From: Chinchilla lanigera | Lineage: Eukaryota; Chordata; Mammalia; Rodentia; Chinchillidae | Direction: 5' to 3' | Length of the DNA stretch: 64,000 bases | Assembly: GCF_000276665.1 (NCBI RefSeq) | Contig: NW_004955473.1 | Location: forward strand, 902,922-966,921 | Part shown: in pieces, positions 10,031 to 20,368 of the stretch | Layout: every line of letters begins with the position of its first letter | Position numbering within the stretch: position 1 is the first letter of the stretch | Program-made: the position numbers and the translations under genes | The notes under the pieces: generated by a model | Told to the model about the DNA's origin: nothing | What the model saw: the letters and a program-made list of their open reading frames with translations, nothing else | The model's database searches: none

Positions 10031-11083
10031 TACAATGTTTTTTTCTCAACTCCATCTCCCTTACACATTGGAGGAATATTTTTTAAAAAATCCAACCAGA
10101 TATACAAATGGCAAAACTACACAAAAACAGGTTCAACCTCATTAACTGCAGAGGAGTGAAAATCAAAGCCACAATGGGGAATCAGTTCATACCCACTAGG
10201 ATGCTTTTAATAAAAAACAACTGATAGTACCAAAATTTAGCCAGGATGTGAAAAAATTGGAACCACTGCTGGTGGAAATGTAAAATGGCGTAGGCACTCC
10301 AGAGAACAGGTTTGTGGTTCTTCATAAAGGTGACTTGGGCACGTGCTCTCTCCCTCAGCCACTGCTGCTGCCTCTTTCTGTCACGCCTGGTGCTGCTTGT
10401 GTTCTCCTTCGGTGCAGATCTGGTACCTGTTCTGTGAAGTGGCAGCTAACACGACTCAGGCGCTCCCTGTCCCATGCAAAGCCCAAGGAAGGAGTCAAGA
10501 CTGAGAACGACAATCTTACTAATTTGAAGGTCGCGGGGCAGGATAGTTCTGTGGTACATTTTAAGGTTAAGAGTCATATACGGCTTAGTAAACTAATGAA
10601 AGTCTACATTGAATGACAGGGTTTGTCAATGAGGCAGATCAGATTCTGACTTGATTGACAGCCAATCAATGAAACAGACGCACCTGCACAGTTGGAAATG
10701 GAGAATGAAGATACAATCAACGTGTTCCAGCAGCAGACAGGAGGTGTCTACTAAAAAGGAAACCTGTAACAACCCTACTCCAGAACTCTGTTCTTACAGA
10801 CCAGGAATACATTCTCATTGAGAAAACTGCAATTTGGTTCCACCACATCCTGACTACTACAGTACAGTTTTCTCTATTCTTTCATTTACCCCTTTCCCAT
10901 CTCTTTATTGTACATAAAGTATCTGGTGGATGTGCACAAGCATATTGCTTTTTTTACTAAATGGCCAACAATATGTTTTGATTGACATCAAATGGAGATG
11001 GGATGGAGAAATACTGGTTCTGTGAAAATAATCCCCCTTTTCCATTAGGGGCATGCTCATCAGCTCTTATGTTTATGTTATAT

Positions 11084-11180
11084 TCTTTTTCTTTTGTTTT
11101 GTTGGTACCAGGAATTGAACTCAGGACTTTGTGCATGCCAGGCAGGTGCTTGTGCCACTGAGCTATATCCCAGGTCCTAT
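11084..11180 (-). mobile_element. ID SINE in the SUMO2 pseudogene 3' UTR
   Basis: A T-rich tail then GGTACCAGGAATTGAACTC to TATATCCCAGGTCC. The SUMO2 3'-UTR sequence resumes directly after it. Confidence 0.9.
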
Positions 11181-11397
11181 CTAACACTCTTTAAATTATT
11201 TTGCACTCACTGTTTTAACAGAAAGGACAACAATATAAAAATCTTTGCATACCTTGTTTAATTGGAGAATTTTAGTATTTTTCATTTATCATTATAAAAC
11301 CAAGGACAATTTTATAACTTTTTCGTACAGAGCTGTTACATGTAGAGCAATCTGTGTTTAAGTAGGAGGAAATTACTCTCTTAAAAAGTCCGAGATA

Positions 11398-11505
11398 GGG
11401 TGCTGAGGATTTAGCTCAGCGGCATAGCGCCTGTCTGGCAAGTGCAAGGTCGTGAGTTTGATTCCCGGTACCAGAAAAAAACCGAGAAAACAAAACAATA
11501 CAAAA
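11398..11505 (+). mobile_element. ID SINE in the SUMO2 pseudogene 3' UTR (second)
   Basis: Body GGTGCTGAGGATTTAGCTC to TCCCGGTACCAG with an A-rich tail. SUMO2 3' UTR flanks both sides ('aattactctcttaaaaagtc' and 'ccctagatagtttccctttg'). Confidence 0.92.
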
Positions 11506-12149
11506 AGCCCTAGATAGTTTCCCTTTGAATAGTGTCTTGTTTAAATAAATGTTTTGTTTTAAAGAAAGGTGACATGGAGTTAAAATATGACCCAGCAATT
11601 TCACACATAGCCATATACCCTAAAATAATGAAAGCATATGTCAACCTAAAATAGATACACAAATGTTCAAAATAAGATTGTTTATAATGGCCAAAAGGTG
11701 GAAACGACTCAATGTCTATTGACAGATGAACTGATGAATAAAATATGATGTATGCATACAATGAGATATATTTGATCATAAAAGAAAGAAATACTGCTAC
11801 ATACTACAACACCGACAGACCGTAAAGGTATTATGTGATGTGAAAGAAACCAATCACAAAAGACCACCATGTGAAACAGGCAAATCCACAGAGATGAAAA
11901 GTAGACTGGATTATCCAGAGCTGGAGAGGGCAGGGGGAAATGGAAGGTGACTGGTGTGGTGGATTGACAACAGGTGGTCAACTTATAACCCCCAGCTGAA
12001 CCGAGTGAGTGGTGCTGGGTGTGGGAGGCCCACCTGAGGACTGTTGCCAGCAGCATAAGAAGCAGAACTGGAGAAGAAGTGAGGCTGTTGGGACCTGAGA
12101 AAGGCTGTTGGAAGCTGGTAGAAGCTGTAAGGAGCTGTTGGTTCACTTT

Positions 12150-12636
12150 GAGGAGCTTGTCATGCTGGCTTTCCTCATGAACTTGGCTGTTTTGATACTC
12201 CAAGAAGCTTGGGATCTTGTTGGCACTGAGAATAGCTTTGGTTCACTTTGGGGGAGCTTATGTCGTCAATTTGAGCATCGCTTCCTGGCTTCCGAGGGGA
12301 AGACGGTGCACTGCCAGTCTCCTGGAGAAGCTTGCTGCATTGGCTTTTTTTTTTTCTTTGTCTTTTTGAGACAGGGTCTCGCTATGTAGTTCAGGCTGGC
12401 CTTGAGCTCACTTTGTAGACCAGGCTGGTCTCGAACTCACAACAATCTCCTGCCTCAGCCTCCCGAGTGCAAGGATTACAGACGTAAGCCAGGACGTCTG
12501 GCCCATGCATTGGCTTTCTTGATGGGAACTCAGCCATTTTGATCATTGGAGGAGCTCGGGACTCACTGTTGCTGACAATGGCTGTGGTACCTTTTGGGGG
12601 AGCTCTGGTTCTTACTTTGAGCATCACTTTTTGGCT
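12150..12636 (+). repeat. Internal 142-bp direct repeat of the solo LTR-like element
   Basis: Copy 1 is 12150-12291. Copy 2 is 12325-12636, which becomes 142 bp once the B1 and its second target copy are removed. Shared landmarks are a glycine-codon-like 'gggggagct' block and 'ttgagcatc'. Copies are about 70% alike by eye. A shorter sub-repeat (ttggttcactttg) occurs at 12138 and 12238. Confidence 0.8.
12348..12505 (-). mobile_element. B1 SINE inside the LTR-like element
   Basis: Poly(T), GTCTTTTTGAGACAGGGTC, then a B1 body to the 5' end at 'ggacgtctggccca'. The target duplication tgcattggcttt is perfect (12336-12347 and 12506-12517). Confidence 0.95.
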
Positions 12637-13320
12637 CCAGTGTAGATCCCTCAGCGGGCTAGCATAGATCCTTCATCGTGCGGCACAGACTTCCTAGATT
12701 CCACCACTGACCTTTGGGCCTTCCCAGTGCAAACCCGTGAAAGAGGCCTGCATGAGACAGTGTCATGGGCTCTGGACTTCCAGTTGTATTCATGGGAGGC
12801 ATTGTTATGAGCTCTAGGTCTTCAGCTGGACTCATGCAGGACATCAGGGGATCCAGGCCCTCAGCTGGATTCCTGGCCGATAGTGTGTGGATAGATTTCC
12901 TGCACTCTCTTGTATATGATTCCTTGGGTGACTACTATAAATAATCTTATAAAATATATGTTCTCTATTATATCGTTTTCCCTTGCAAAATAAGCCCCAA
13001 AGCAACACAACTGGTAATAAGTATCTAGTTTCTTTTTGGAGTGATGAATATGTTCTAAAATTATAGAATGGTTAGAGTTGCACAACACTCTGAATACACT
13101 AAAAACTACTGAATTGTGTACTTTAAATGGAATTTTATATTTTGTGAATTATATTTCAATATAGCTATTATACTAAAAATCAATCAGACAATAGTTTTTA
13201 TCGTATTGTCTTATTTGTGTCTGATATGGGGTTACGGTCCCAAAATTCAGCATCTAATATGTAGCAATGTGAATGGAGAACACTTGCCTCCAAACAAAAC
13301 ACTGACAATTTTTGTTGAAG

Positions 13321-13356
13321 TTATAAATATGAATGAACGAAATAAAGACTAAAGAC
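13321..13356 (+). repeat. 36-bp direct repeat, right copy
   Basis: Partner of 9781-9816. The 130 bp between the L1 3' end and this copy are unrecognised. Confidence 0.85.
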
Positions 13357-13427
13357 ACACTTGCTATAAGATTTCTTGCAGAATATAAAGTTTCTTTCAA
13401 CCTAAAGCCTTGCTATTGACATTGCGG

Positions 13428-13568
13428 TCTGGAAGCATGAGCACCACCCGGGAAGTTGTTGGAAATGCAGAATTGCGGGTCCCATCGAGATTTACTGAAT
13501 CAGAATCTGCATTTTAACAAGATCAGCAGGTATCTGTCATGCACAATACAGTCTGAGAAGCAGTATCC
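13428..13568. mobile_element. MER5A-like hAT fossil
   Basis: 'agcatgagcaccacccggga', 'tggaaatgcagaattgcggg', 'ttactgaatcagaatctgca' and 'cagtctgagaagcagt' follow the MER5A order. Confidence 0.75.
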
Positions 13569-14800
13569 TGCAGGTTAGCAAGATGACTTCATGACACTTT
13601 AATTTGCCCTTTAGTCAGTCTGTAAGTAAGGTAGTGGCAGCATATTTAATATTGCATTATGTTGGATATTCTCTATATAGATTCACCATAGATGTAATCA
13701 TAATCTTAAACAGTAAAAATGAGTCCACTTTAATGCAATTTCTGTCCTTTGAATCTATTATTTTTAGAGCCCTTTGTAAACTCCTGCAATACATTTCTTT
13801 TCAGTGATAATGTTTTGATTGCAACTTATCATTATTATGAATGATATTTGTACATTTCAAGATGATAAACTTGCTTAGTATATCTTTAAAACTTAGAAAT
13901 TTAATTAAAAGTATAGGTACAAAGATAATTTATAAGTTTTAAGATAAACTTAGTAGGAAGTATTTGTTTAGTATGCCATGTAGGTAACATATACAGTACT
14001 ACTCAGCTGAAAGTTGTTTGCTTTCAAAGGATGGTTGTAACCGTGTTAAATTGCACAAAATTGCCTTTATGGGATCGTTCCTTCATTTATGTAAACATAA
14101 GATAAAAGACCAGTTTCCTAAAATAAAACAGTCAGGTACATTAATTTGAACAACACCTGATAACTACATGTTGCATATATTTTGGAGGATTATATGATAA
14201 ACTTTGAAAGCATCTTTGTGGTATCAATTATGATGCATTTTTAAAATTCACATAATTTTTATCTTGCCTTTCCAAAGCAATATTATTGTCTTTTAAAATC
14301 TATTTGGATAATAAAAAAGGCTTTCTAATTTTTTCTATATTTCTGGAGATTTTATTTTGCACTTCAACTGCCAGGCTCTGGGGTTTGAGAATCTGCCCAT
14401 TGATAGTCACCAAATAGGCCAGACCTGTGTTCATTTTCTTCCTAGATCACTGTGGCATGAACAGAATATGATTTATTTGTGGCTTATTGTAGGTATCCAT
14501 CATTAACGTAGATTGTGTATTCCTATGTAATTTTAATCGAAAACTCACTGATTAATCTTAAACTGGGGTGGTCCCATGGGCCTAAATTTGGAAAACTTTT
14601 CTCCTAAGAGGATGTGTTTCTCCTTGTGTATGTAGTCATGGGACCTCATTCTCCTAGAACAACGCAGCCCGTTGGCTCTCGGCTTAGTTGAAAAGTTCCA
14701 GGCTCAAACGTCTCCCCTTGCTCTGGCCTAACGTTTAGTAACGTCCCAGAGCCTGATTCTTTTGTATAATCTATTGGCTAATCTACCAACCAAGGGGTTA
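13569..14800. other. AT-rich unique sequence
   Basis: I see no gene or recognisable repeat. Homopolymer-rich, CpG-poor DNA. Confidence 0.5.
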
Positions 14801-14815
14801 GTTTTGATTCTTTTG

Positions 14816-14912
14816 TTTTTTGTGTTGTTTTTTTTTCCAGTACCGGGAATCGAACTCACAACCTTCCACTTGCCAGGCAGGCACTGTGCCGCTGAGCTAA
14901 ATCCCCAACCCA
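14816..14912 (-). mobile_element. ID SINE
   Basis: The body runs CAGTACCGGGAATCGAACTC to AATCCCCAACCC. Target duplication gttttgattcttttg / gttgtgattcttttg (14801-14815 and 14913-14927). Confidence 0.95.
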
Positions 14913-14927
14913 GTTGTGATTCTTTTG

Positions 14928-15663
14928 GTTTTATTTTTTCATGTGTGCTACATGTTCTATGTGGTTCTTTTTGAAATCTGTTATGTCCTTTCAAACTTCT
15001 TTGAAAAAGTTAAACATTTGCAAGTGTGTTCTCTTCTTTCTCTTTCTCTGAGCTTCCAACAACTATTATAGTAGTTTTGAATGTGTCTCCCTATTTCTCT
15101 GTTCGTGGTAAGCAGTGTGAAAAGTAAGATTGATAATTAGCTACATTACATTGTAGAGGGCCTTCAAAGCAGATTTCAGGAAATTAGCCCCTATTCTGGA
15201 GGTAAAGCGGAACTATGGGTACTTGTTGGGAAGATATATTTAAAACATTCCCTGGGGTGCCATTTGAGAGGAATAACCACTTTCCTTCACAGATAGCATA
15301 TAAAGAGTCCTAAACTCCTTAAATTTCCACATTTCATTGGTTCTAAAGTTCACATTTTTATCACAAATCTTTTAATTTGGGATGAGACAAGCACTGTCAG
15401 CTTTGCTGTGTTCTTGATGTAGTTGTCATCTTATACATTCAGTTTGTACATCCATTCTATACATAAACTTGATTAAAATATTCTCTATGATCTTCTGATG
15501 AGACTAAGAAAGCACCATCGTTAAGATTTGCAGAATAAGTATGAGCAGCTTGGAAGATAATCCTAGAGAAAATAGGAAAATACTCTCTTAGCATCTCTGG
15601 TGCTCTTAGTGGCACAGAGGATGATGCTGTGTGGAAAATGCCAGGATTTGATGGCTCTGAATC
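14928..15663. other. Unique sequence, no recognised feature
   Basis: No gene or repeat is supported. Confidence 0.5.
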
Positions 15664-15680
15664 AAAAAGATTGAAGACAG

Positions 15681-15780
15681 GGCTGGGGATTTAGCTCAGC
15701 GGCAAAGCGCCTGCCTGGCAAGCGCAAGGTCGTGAGTTCGGTTCCCGGTACCAGAGAAAAACAAAAACAAACAAACAAAA
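15681..15780 (+). mobile_element. ID SINE (young)
   Basis: Near-consensus body with A box TAGCTCAGCGG and B box GTTCGGTTCCC. The 17-bp target duplication aaaaagattgaagacag is perfect (15664-15680 and 15781-15797). Confidence 0.97.
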
Positions 15781-15877
15781 AAAAAGATTGAAGACAGTTG
15801 GATTTAATGAAACGTCTTAGGAATATAATCATGTTATTTTGCCTTTTCCCTGTCTAAAGTCTAAAAGAACTCTTTCA

Positions 15878-15985
15878 GGGCTGGGGATTTAGCTCAGCGG
15901 CAAAGCGCCTGCCTGGCAAGCACAAGGTCGTGAGTTCGGTTCCCGGTACCAGAGAAAAGCCAAAAAAATAAAAAATAAAAAAAAA
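15878..15985 (+). mobile_element. ID SINE (young), second of a close pair
   Basis: The body differs from the copy at 15681 by about one base. The 16-bp target duplication taaaagaactctttca is perfect (15862-15877 and 15986-16001). Confidence 0.97.
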
Positions 15986-16001
15986 TAAAAGAACTCTTTC
16001 A

Positions 16002-16369
16002 ATAAATACAGAATGAAGATCCTTAGAATTAGATTATTAGATCAGTTGTTGGAAAATCATTATCTTCAACTGTCTCAGATTTTGTGGTGAGCTTTATCAC
16101 TATTTTATATTTTAATACTCTTCTAACTGATGTGTTTTGTTTTTGTTTGTCACCATGAAGTGGATATATAGTTGCTCTTCAATAAACATTTATTAATTTT
16201 AAAAAAAGATTCTGAGTGAATAGAAAGCATCGATTTTGTGGTTGGCAGTATTTATCTTCTTTCAAGCGTTACATAAAGTAACAGTATGTGTCATAATCAC
16301 GAGTGGCTTAGATTCACTGAAATTTAGTACTTGGTGCTCTTATGTAGACTCCAACGCATTTTCCCATGG
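16002..16369. other. Unique AT-rich sequence
   Basis: No supported gene or repeat. Confidence 0.5.
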
Positions 16370-16590
16370 AGTTACCCACCTGGAATGCGCTTCCCCTTTC
16401 AATGCACCTTGAAACTTTTTCTATCTTTTAGGCCCTAGAAGTGCTATTATTTCTCTATGAAGCCTCTTCTAACATCCTCAGCGAGACATAATCTTCTGCC
16501 TTTGAATGCCCATATCATCTCCTCCTGTTACTGATAATTGTACAATTTTATTATAGTTATTTATGTACAGGACTTACCCTTTTTTCTACT
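16370..16590 (+). mobile_element. Probable L2 LINE 3' fragment
   Basis: 'tggaatgcgcttcccctttc', 'tctatgaagcctcttctaac' and a terminal 'attatagttatttatgtaca' follow the L2 3' order. Confidence 0.55.
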
Positions 16591-16849
16591 CCGTAATTTT
16601 TTATTCATGCATGTTGTTCAGTGTTCTGACTTTAGTAAGCAAATAAATATTTGGATAATAATAGATGCATGACAGGTACTGAAAGGGCTCTTCTAATCCA
16701 TTTCCATAGTGATTTCTTTTCCAACTTCAAGATTGAACGAGATCACACATCTCTTTTCACCTACTTATTCCATGGGTTACACATTGATGCCCCCATCCCA
16801 GTCCCATCTGTGAGCCCCCTCACCAGGGAACCTCAGTGTAAATGACCTT

Positions 16850-17203
16850 TGTTATGGTTTGTGTCTGGATGTCCCCCCAAAGCCTCATGCAGTCATGGGA
16901 GTGGGCTTCTATAGTCTGTGACTGAACTGCGGTCCAATGCTGGAGTTATGGGAGCAGGTGGCCTGAATACAGTATAAGGGAGGGAAAGAGGCTTGCACTT
17001 TCTGCTCCTCCCCCTTTTGCTCTTGTTGCTTTTGCTGTCTTGTGCTACCTTGAACTGTTGCCCCTCACTCATGCCAGCCTGACTTGAAGCTAGTTGACTG
17101 CAGACTGAAACCTCCACAAACTGTGAGCTAAATAAATCCTTCGCTCTTTAATTTGGGTGTCCGGTACTTTGTCTCAGCAATGAGAGAAAAGTAACTAAGA
17201 TAA
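16850..17203 (+). mobile_element. MaLR solo LTR (rodent ORR1/MT-like), copy 1
   Basis: Starts TGTTATGGTTTGTGTCTGG. Contains 'agcctcatgcagtcatggga', 'gtataagggagggaaagagg', 'gtgagctaaataaatccttc' (polyadenylation AATAAA) and ends in 'gtaactaagataa'. The same family lies inverted at 26622-26998. Confidence 0.8.
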
Positions 17204-17224
17204 ACTTCTAGGTGTTTTTATTGT

Positions 17225-17432
17225 TTATTATTAATTTATCTTCTAATTGAGATTGAACCAAGGAACTCTACATTGAGCTAAATGTCCAGCTATTCTTAAA
17301 TTTTTAAATCCTACCTTGAAACAAAGTCTAGTTAAATTGCTAAGTTTCCCGGCATGGAGTCAAGTTTGTGATCCTCCTGTCTCAGCCTCCCAGGCTGCTA
17401 GGGTTACAGGGGTGTGCTACAATGCCTGGCCT
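17225..17432 (-). mobile_element. B1-dID dimeric SINE, decayed
   Basis: Plus-strand order is degenerate ID complement ('gagattgaaccaaggaactc') then B1 complement ('cctgtctcagcctcccaggc', 'caatgcctggcc'). Confidence 0.7.
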
Positions 17433-17887
17433 CAGATTTTGTTTTGATGGTGAACAGAGGGTTCTAGGAAACATAGAGATCAGAGGAAGAGGGGGTTCTA
17501 AAGTGGGTAAAGAAAGCACAATGGAAAGTGAGGCTTTGCTGCAGTAAAGGTAGGCATGTTGAAGATCAGCAAGCATTTTGAATATCAGCTTTGCCCAGAG
17601 TTTTATGGAACCCTTGGCTCAGCCTGGAATCTATTTTTATTGTTAGAACACATGTGCTTCTCTGGAATTTCTCAGTTCTATTTCAATTGTTTCATTTGAC
17701 TTTATAATTTATTGTAAATACAAAAGTAAAGCAATTTCAGAAGGGAAAAGTCACCCTTAATTTTCCTACTTAAATATGGCTGTTCAGCTTTTCGTGTTCT
17801 AGTATAAAATTAGTATGCCAAAATTTTGTATTCAATAATATATACAGTATACTCTCATGTCATTATATATTCTTCATTCTTATTACT
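17433..17887. other. Unique sequence
   Basis: No supported gene. The right part is AT-rich and may be old LINE. Confidence 0.4.
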
Positions 17888-18021
17888 CTTTTTTACTTGT
17901 TTGTTTGGTTGATTTTGAGACAAGGTCTTGGTGTATGATCTAGGCTGGGCTTGAACGCATGATCCTCTTGCCTAGGACTCCTGAGTGCTGGAATTACAGA
18001 CTTGTGCCACCCCGACCAGGT
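17888..18021 (-). mobile_element. B1 SINE, older
   Basis: 'gattttgagacaaggtcttg' to 'gtgccaccccgaccagg' is a diverged B1 complement. Confidence 0.8.
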
Positions 18022-18369
18022 TTATAATCATTACTCTTAATAATGGCGTGCAAATCCATGGGATATCAACTTACATCACGTACTTTCTTTAAATATGTCT
18101 CAGTAGTTGTGCAATTGAAATCTTACCATGTTTGCTGTTATAGATAACATAATTAGTCACATAATCCAGAGATAAAGATTGATGCATACTTTTTTCCACT
18201 TAAAGAAAATTTATTCCTCAAGACAAATTCCCAGGAGCATGATTACTAGATTAAACATGCTTAACAGTATATCCAAATTACTTTTTGTAGTGTACATCTT
18301 TTCCAAGCTGCCATTTGATGGGTGGAATTGATTCCACCACCAACCTCAAGCATAAGCCTTCGTTAATCT
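18022..18369. other. AT-rich, possibly old LINE
   Basis: Weak resemblance to antisense LINE 3' sequence, not enough to name. Confidence 0.3.
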
Positions 18370-18800
18370 TAGCCAGTCTGTGTAATCCATGCCTTTGCCA
18401 TAGTAATTTGTTGAGGCATCCCAGGCTTAAGCTATTCAGCATATGCTGTTCCTTTGGCCACAGAAATTGGTTCAGTGGTGATCCAAACAGTGTGGTGCTC
18501 AAAATCTTGTTTCCATGATTATAGAAGACACCATGCTCTTTTCCCCTAGGATATTCAAGGGAAAGCAGATATCCTTGTTGCTCTGGCAGCTGTTTTGTGA
18601 TAATGAGGGATGGTAGGCTGAGAATGAAGGAAAAACAAAACCAAACAGAATTGCAGGAATTACAAAGAAACACTGCTAGAATGGTGATTAAATTGTGCCT
18701 TAAATCCTCCTTACCCGGGAGCCCTTAGTTATACGATTCAATAAAGTCACTTGTTTAAATCAATTTGAACTGAGGACTCTATTACTTATAAGAAGCATGC
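18370..18800 (+). mobile_element. Ancient ERVL-type LTR
   Basis: 'cagtctgtgtaatccatgcc', 'ccacagaaattggttcagtg' and the terminal 'ttcaataaagtcacttgttt' then 'caatttgaactgaggactct' follow the order of an old mammalian LTR with an AATAAA signal near 18741. Confidence 0.55.
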
Positions 18801-19718
18801 TGACATATTTTAAGGGTTGTGTCAATTTATGTTGTTAACTGAACTGAGATTTCTTCATTAAGTATTCTTAAATTTCTGTTTTAATAGGTACCTTCTTATT
18901 CTTAATCTTTTTATTTGAATATTTTCATCTGCTTATATCTGATTTTTCTCACATACATTGACTATGTATGCATGTATCTGTTTACATTTTTATTTATTTG
19001 TTCAATAACTCAACAAATTTTCCTTGAATACCTATGATGAGTCTGGGATTGATGTTATTTCTATAAATTCAGATAAACTATACAGTGCAGCCCTTAAGCC
19101 TTTCCCCATCATGTTTGATGTACTTTCCTCATTAGTGGAATTTTCCTCTTGTTTTAGCCTTTTTGTTCATTCATTCGGCAAGTATTTATTGAGCTCTGCT
19201 CCATGCCAGCTTCAGTCTCAGGTTCAGGGTCACCAGATAATAAATTAATTAATGATAGCTTTCACGGTGATAAATGCTATAGTTCAAAAAGTAATGAGTG
19301 CTGTAGTTAAAAAAATACTTGGGGAAGGTGTTATTATTACATATAGGGAAGTGGATATCTCAGTTAAGAGTATTTCAGACACAAAATAGTAATAGCAAGC
19401 GCAAAGAAAAAGCATGCCCAGTATATTCATGGTATGTTTGAAACAAAGTGGAGAAAGAGATGAGATCAGAGAAAATTTGCCAATCTGGATTTTATAGATC
19501 TTATAGGCCATCATGACAACTTTAGATTTTATCCCACAGAGGTTAGCTTCTTTAAACAGTGTAATTAGAAAAATTTATCATTTCTTTTTAAATCTCTTTT
19601 CCTGAAAGATATCATCTTCTCAAAGATATAATACACATTCTCTTCCAGTTTTTTTCATTTTTAATTAACTCAATTTTCCATACTGAATATTTTAGTTTAT
19701 CCAAAATATACAGTGCAA
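18801..19718. other. Mostly unique AT-rich sequence
   Basis: The block near 19160-19290 ('aagtatttattgagctctgc', 'ccatgccagcttcagtctca') is an ancient dispersed repeat of MIR/LINE type. The rest is not recognised. Confidence 0.4.
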
Positions 19719-19802
19719 GGGGCTGGGGATTTGGCTCAGCGGCAAAGCGCCTGCCTGGCAAGTGCAAGGTCGAGAGTTCGGTTCCCAGTACCGGAGAAAA
19801 AC

Positions 19803-19838
<36 letters not shown>
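19719..19838 (+). mobile_element. ID SINE (young, long poly(A))
   Basis: Body near consensus, followed by a run of about 34 A. Target duplication atacagtgca on both sides. Confidence 0.96.
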
Positions 19839-19839
<1 letters not shown>

Positions 19840-19842
<3 letters not shown>

Positions 19843-20368
19843 GTGCATAAAGTATGTATTGAAAAGGTTTTTCACTCAAAGTGATTATAGTTATCCTAAC
19901 ACTATTAAATAAATATTTCTTTCCTCATGTCTGATGGTGCTTATTTTATATCACATGGTAAATCCCTATAGATGATTTTTTTCTGAATCTATTTTCTTCT
20001 GCTTCTCTTTATTTTGCTTTTTTTGCATTAATGACATACTGTTTGATCATTAGTATTTTATACTTTCTTCCAATATTTGGTAAGGCTGGTACTTTTTCTT
20101 TTGCCCTTCTCTGCAAAGTATTCTTTTGATACCTTTGACTTGTTTATCTTCACCCATGAATTTTAGAATCACCTTGTTGAATGTCATAGCGAACATTGGG
20201 ATTTAGACCAGAAATTTATCAAATCTGATATGTTATAATTGAGGACTGAGCCGTTACAACAGGGAATATAATTTTAGGTATATTAATACTGTATACATTT
20301 AACTGAATTCTTCTTTGGTCTAAAGATTTGTTCAAATGGGGAGTTTGTTTTTTGTGGGACTAGATTAA
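19840..20368 (-). mobile_element. AT-rich sequence with a probable L1 ORF2 fragment
   Basis: 'cccatgaattttagaatcac' and 'gaacattgggatttagacca' near 20155-20215 resemble antisense L1. The remainder is not recognised. Confidence 0.35.

Larger units (their letters stand above)
10339..11564 (+). pseudogene. SUMO2: SUMO2 processed pseudogene
   Basis: This is an intronless reverse-transcribed copy of the mRNA for SUMO2, a ubiquitin-like protein that is conjugated to lysines of nuclear proteins. The region homologous to the coding sequence spans 10474-10754. Translated pieces read [19 protein letters not shown] and [11 protein letters not shown], then ...LSKLMKVY. The initiator region has lost several bases and is out of frame. 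Three in-frame stops follow, at 10614 (from CGA), 10647 (from CGA) and 10659. A 5'-UTR-like part (10339-10473) and a long 3' UTR, including the 'ctgcaatttggttccaccac' and 'tataactttttcgtacagag' blocks and a terminal AATAAA near 11545, make it nearly full length. Target duplications aaaggtgacttgg (10326-10338) and aaaggtgacatgg (11565-11577) show L1-mediated retroposition. Two ID SINEs later split the 3' UTR. The 3' UTR argues for SUMO2 rather than SUMO3 or SUMO4. Confidence 0.93.
11955..13009. mobile_element. Solo LTR-like element, family not recognised
   Basis: The element starts TGTGGTGGATTGAC and ends GCAACACA, so it has TG...CA ends. It is flanked by ACTGG at 11950-11954 and 13010-13014, a 5-bp duplication as made by retroviral integrases. 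L1 sequence is collinear across it. Without the later B1 it is about 885 bp. It carries an internal 142-bp direct repeat. An AT-rich tract (TATAAATAATC, near 12937) lies near the right end. No gag/pol sequence is attached. I do not recognise the family, and orientation is not settled. Confidence 0.7.
10085..13190 (+). mobile_element. L1M-like 3' end, the host of a nested insertion complex
   Basis: Three collinear blocks of one sense-strand L1 survive. Block 10085-10338 has 'ttcatacccactaggatgct' and 'ggtggaaatgtaaaatggcg'. Block 11565-11954 has 'atatgacccagcaatttcac' and 'gtggaaacgactcaatgtct'. Block 13010-13190 has 'ctttttggagtgatgaatat' and 'ttgtgtactttaaatggaat'. They are separated by a SUMO2 retrocopy and a solo LTR-like element, each with a target-site duplication. 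No coding capacity remains. Confidence 0.85.

Noticed and set aside
11709..12203. 164-codon minus-strand open frame
   Set aside because: It crosses from L1 into the LTR-like element; chance frame.
15681..15985. Possible tRNA genes
   Set aside because: A and B boxes belong to ID SINEs with A-tails and target duplications. No cloverleaf 3' half is present.
16805..16825. Reverse-orientation CTCF-like site
   Set aside because: 'gagccccctcaccagg' fails the core at several fixed positions.
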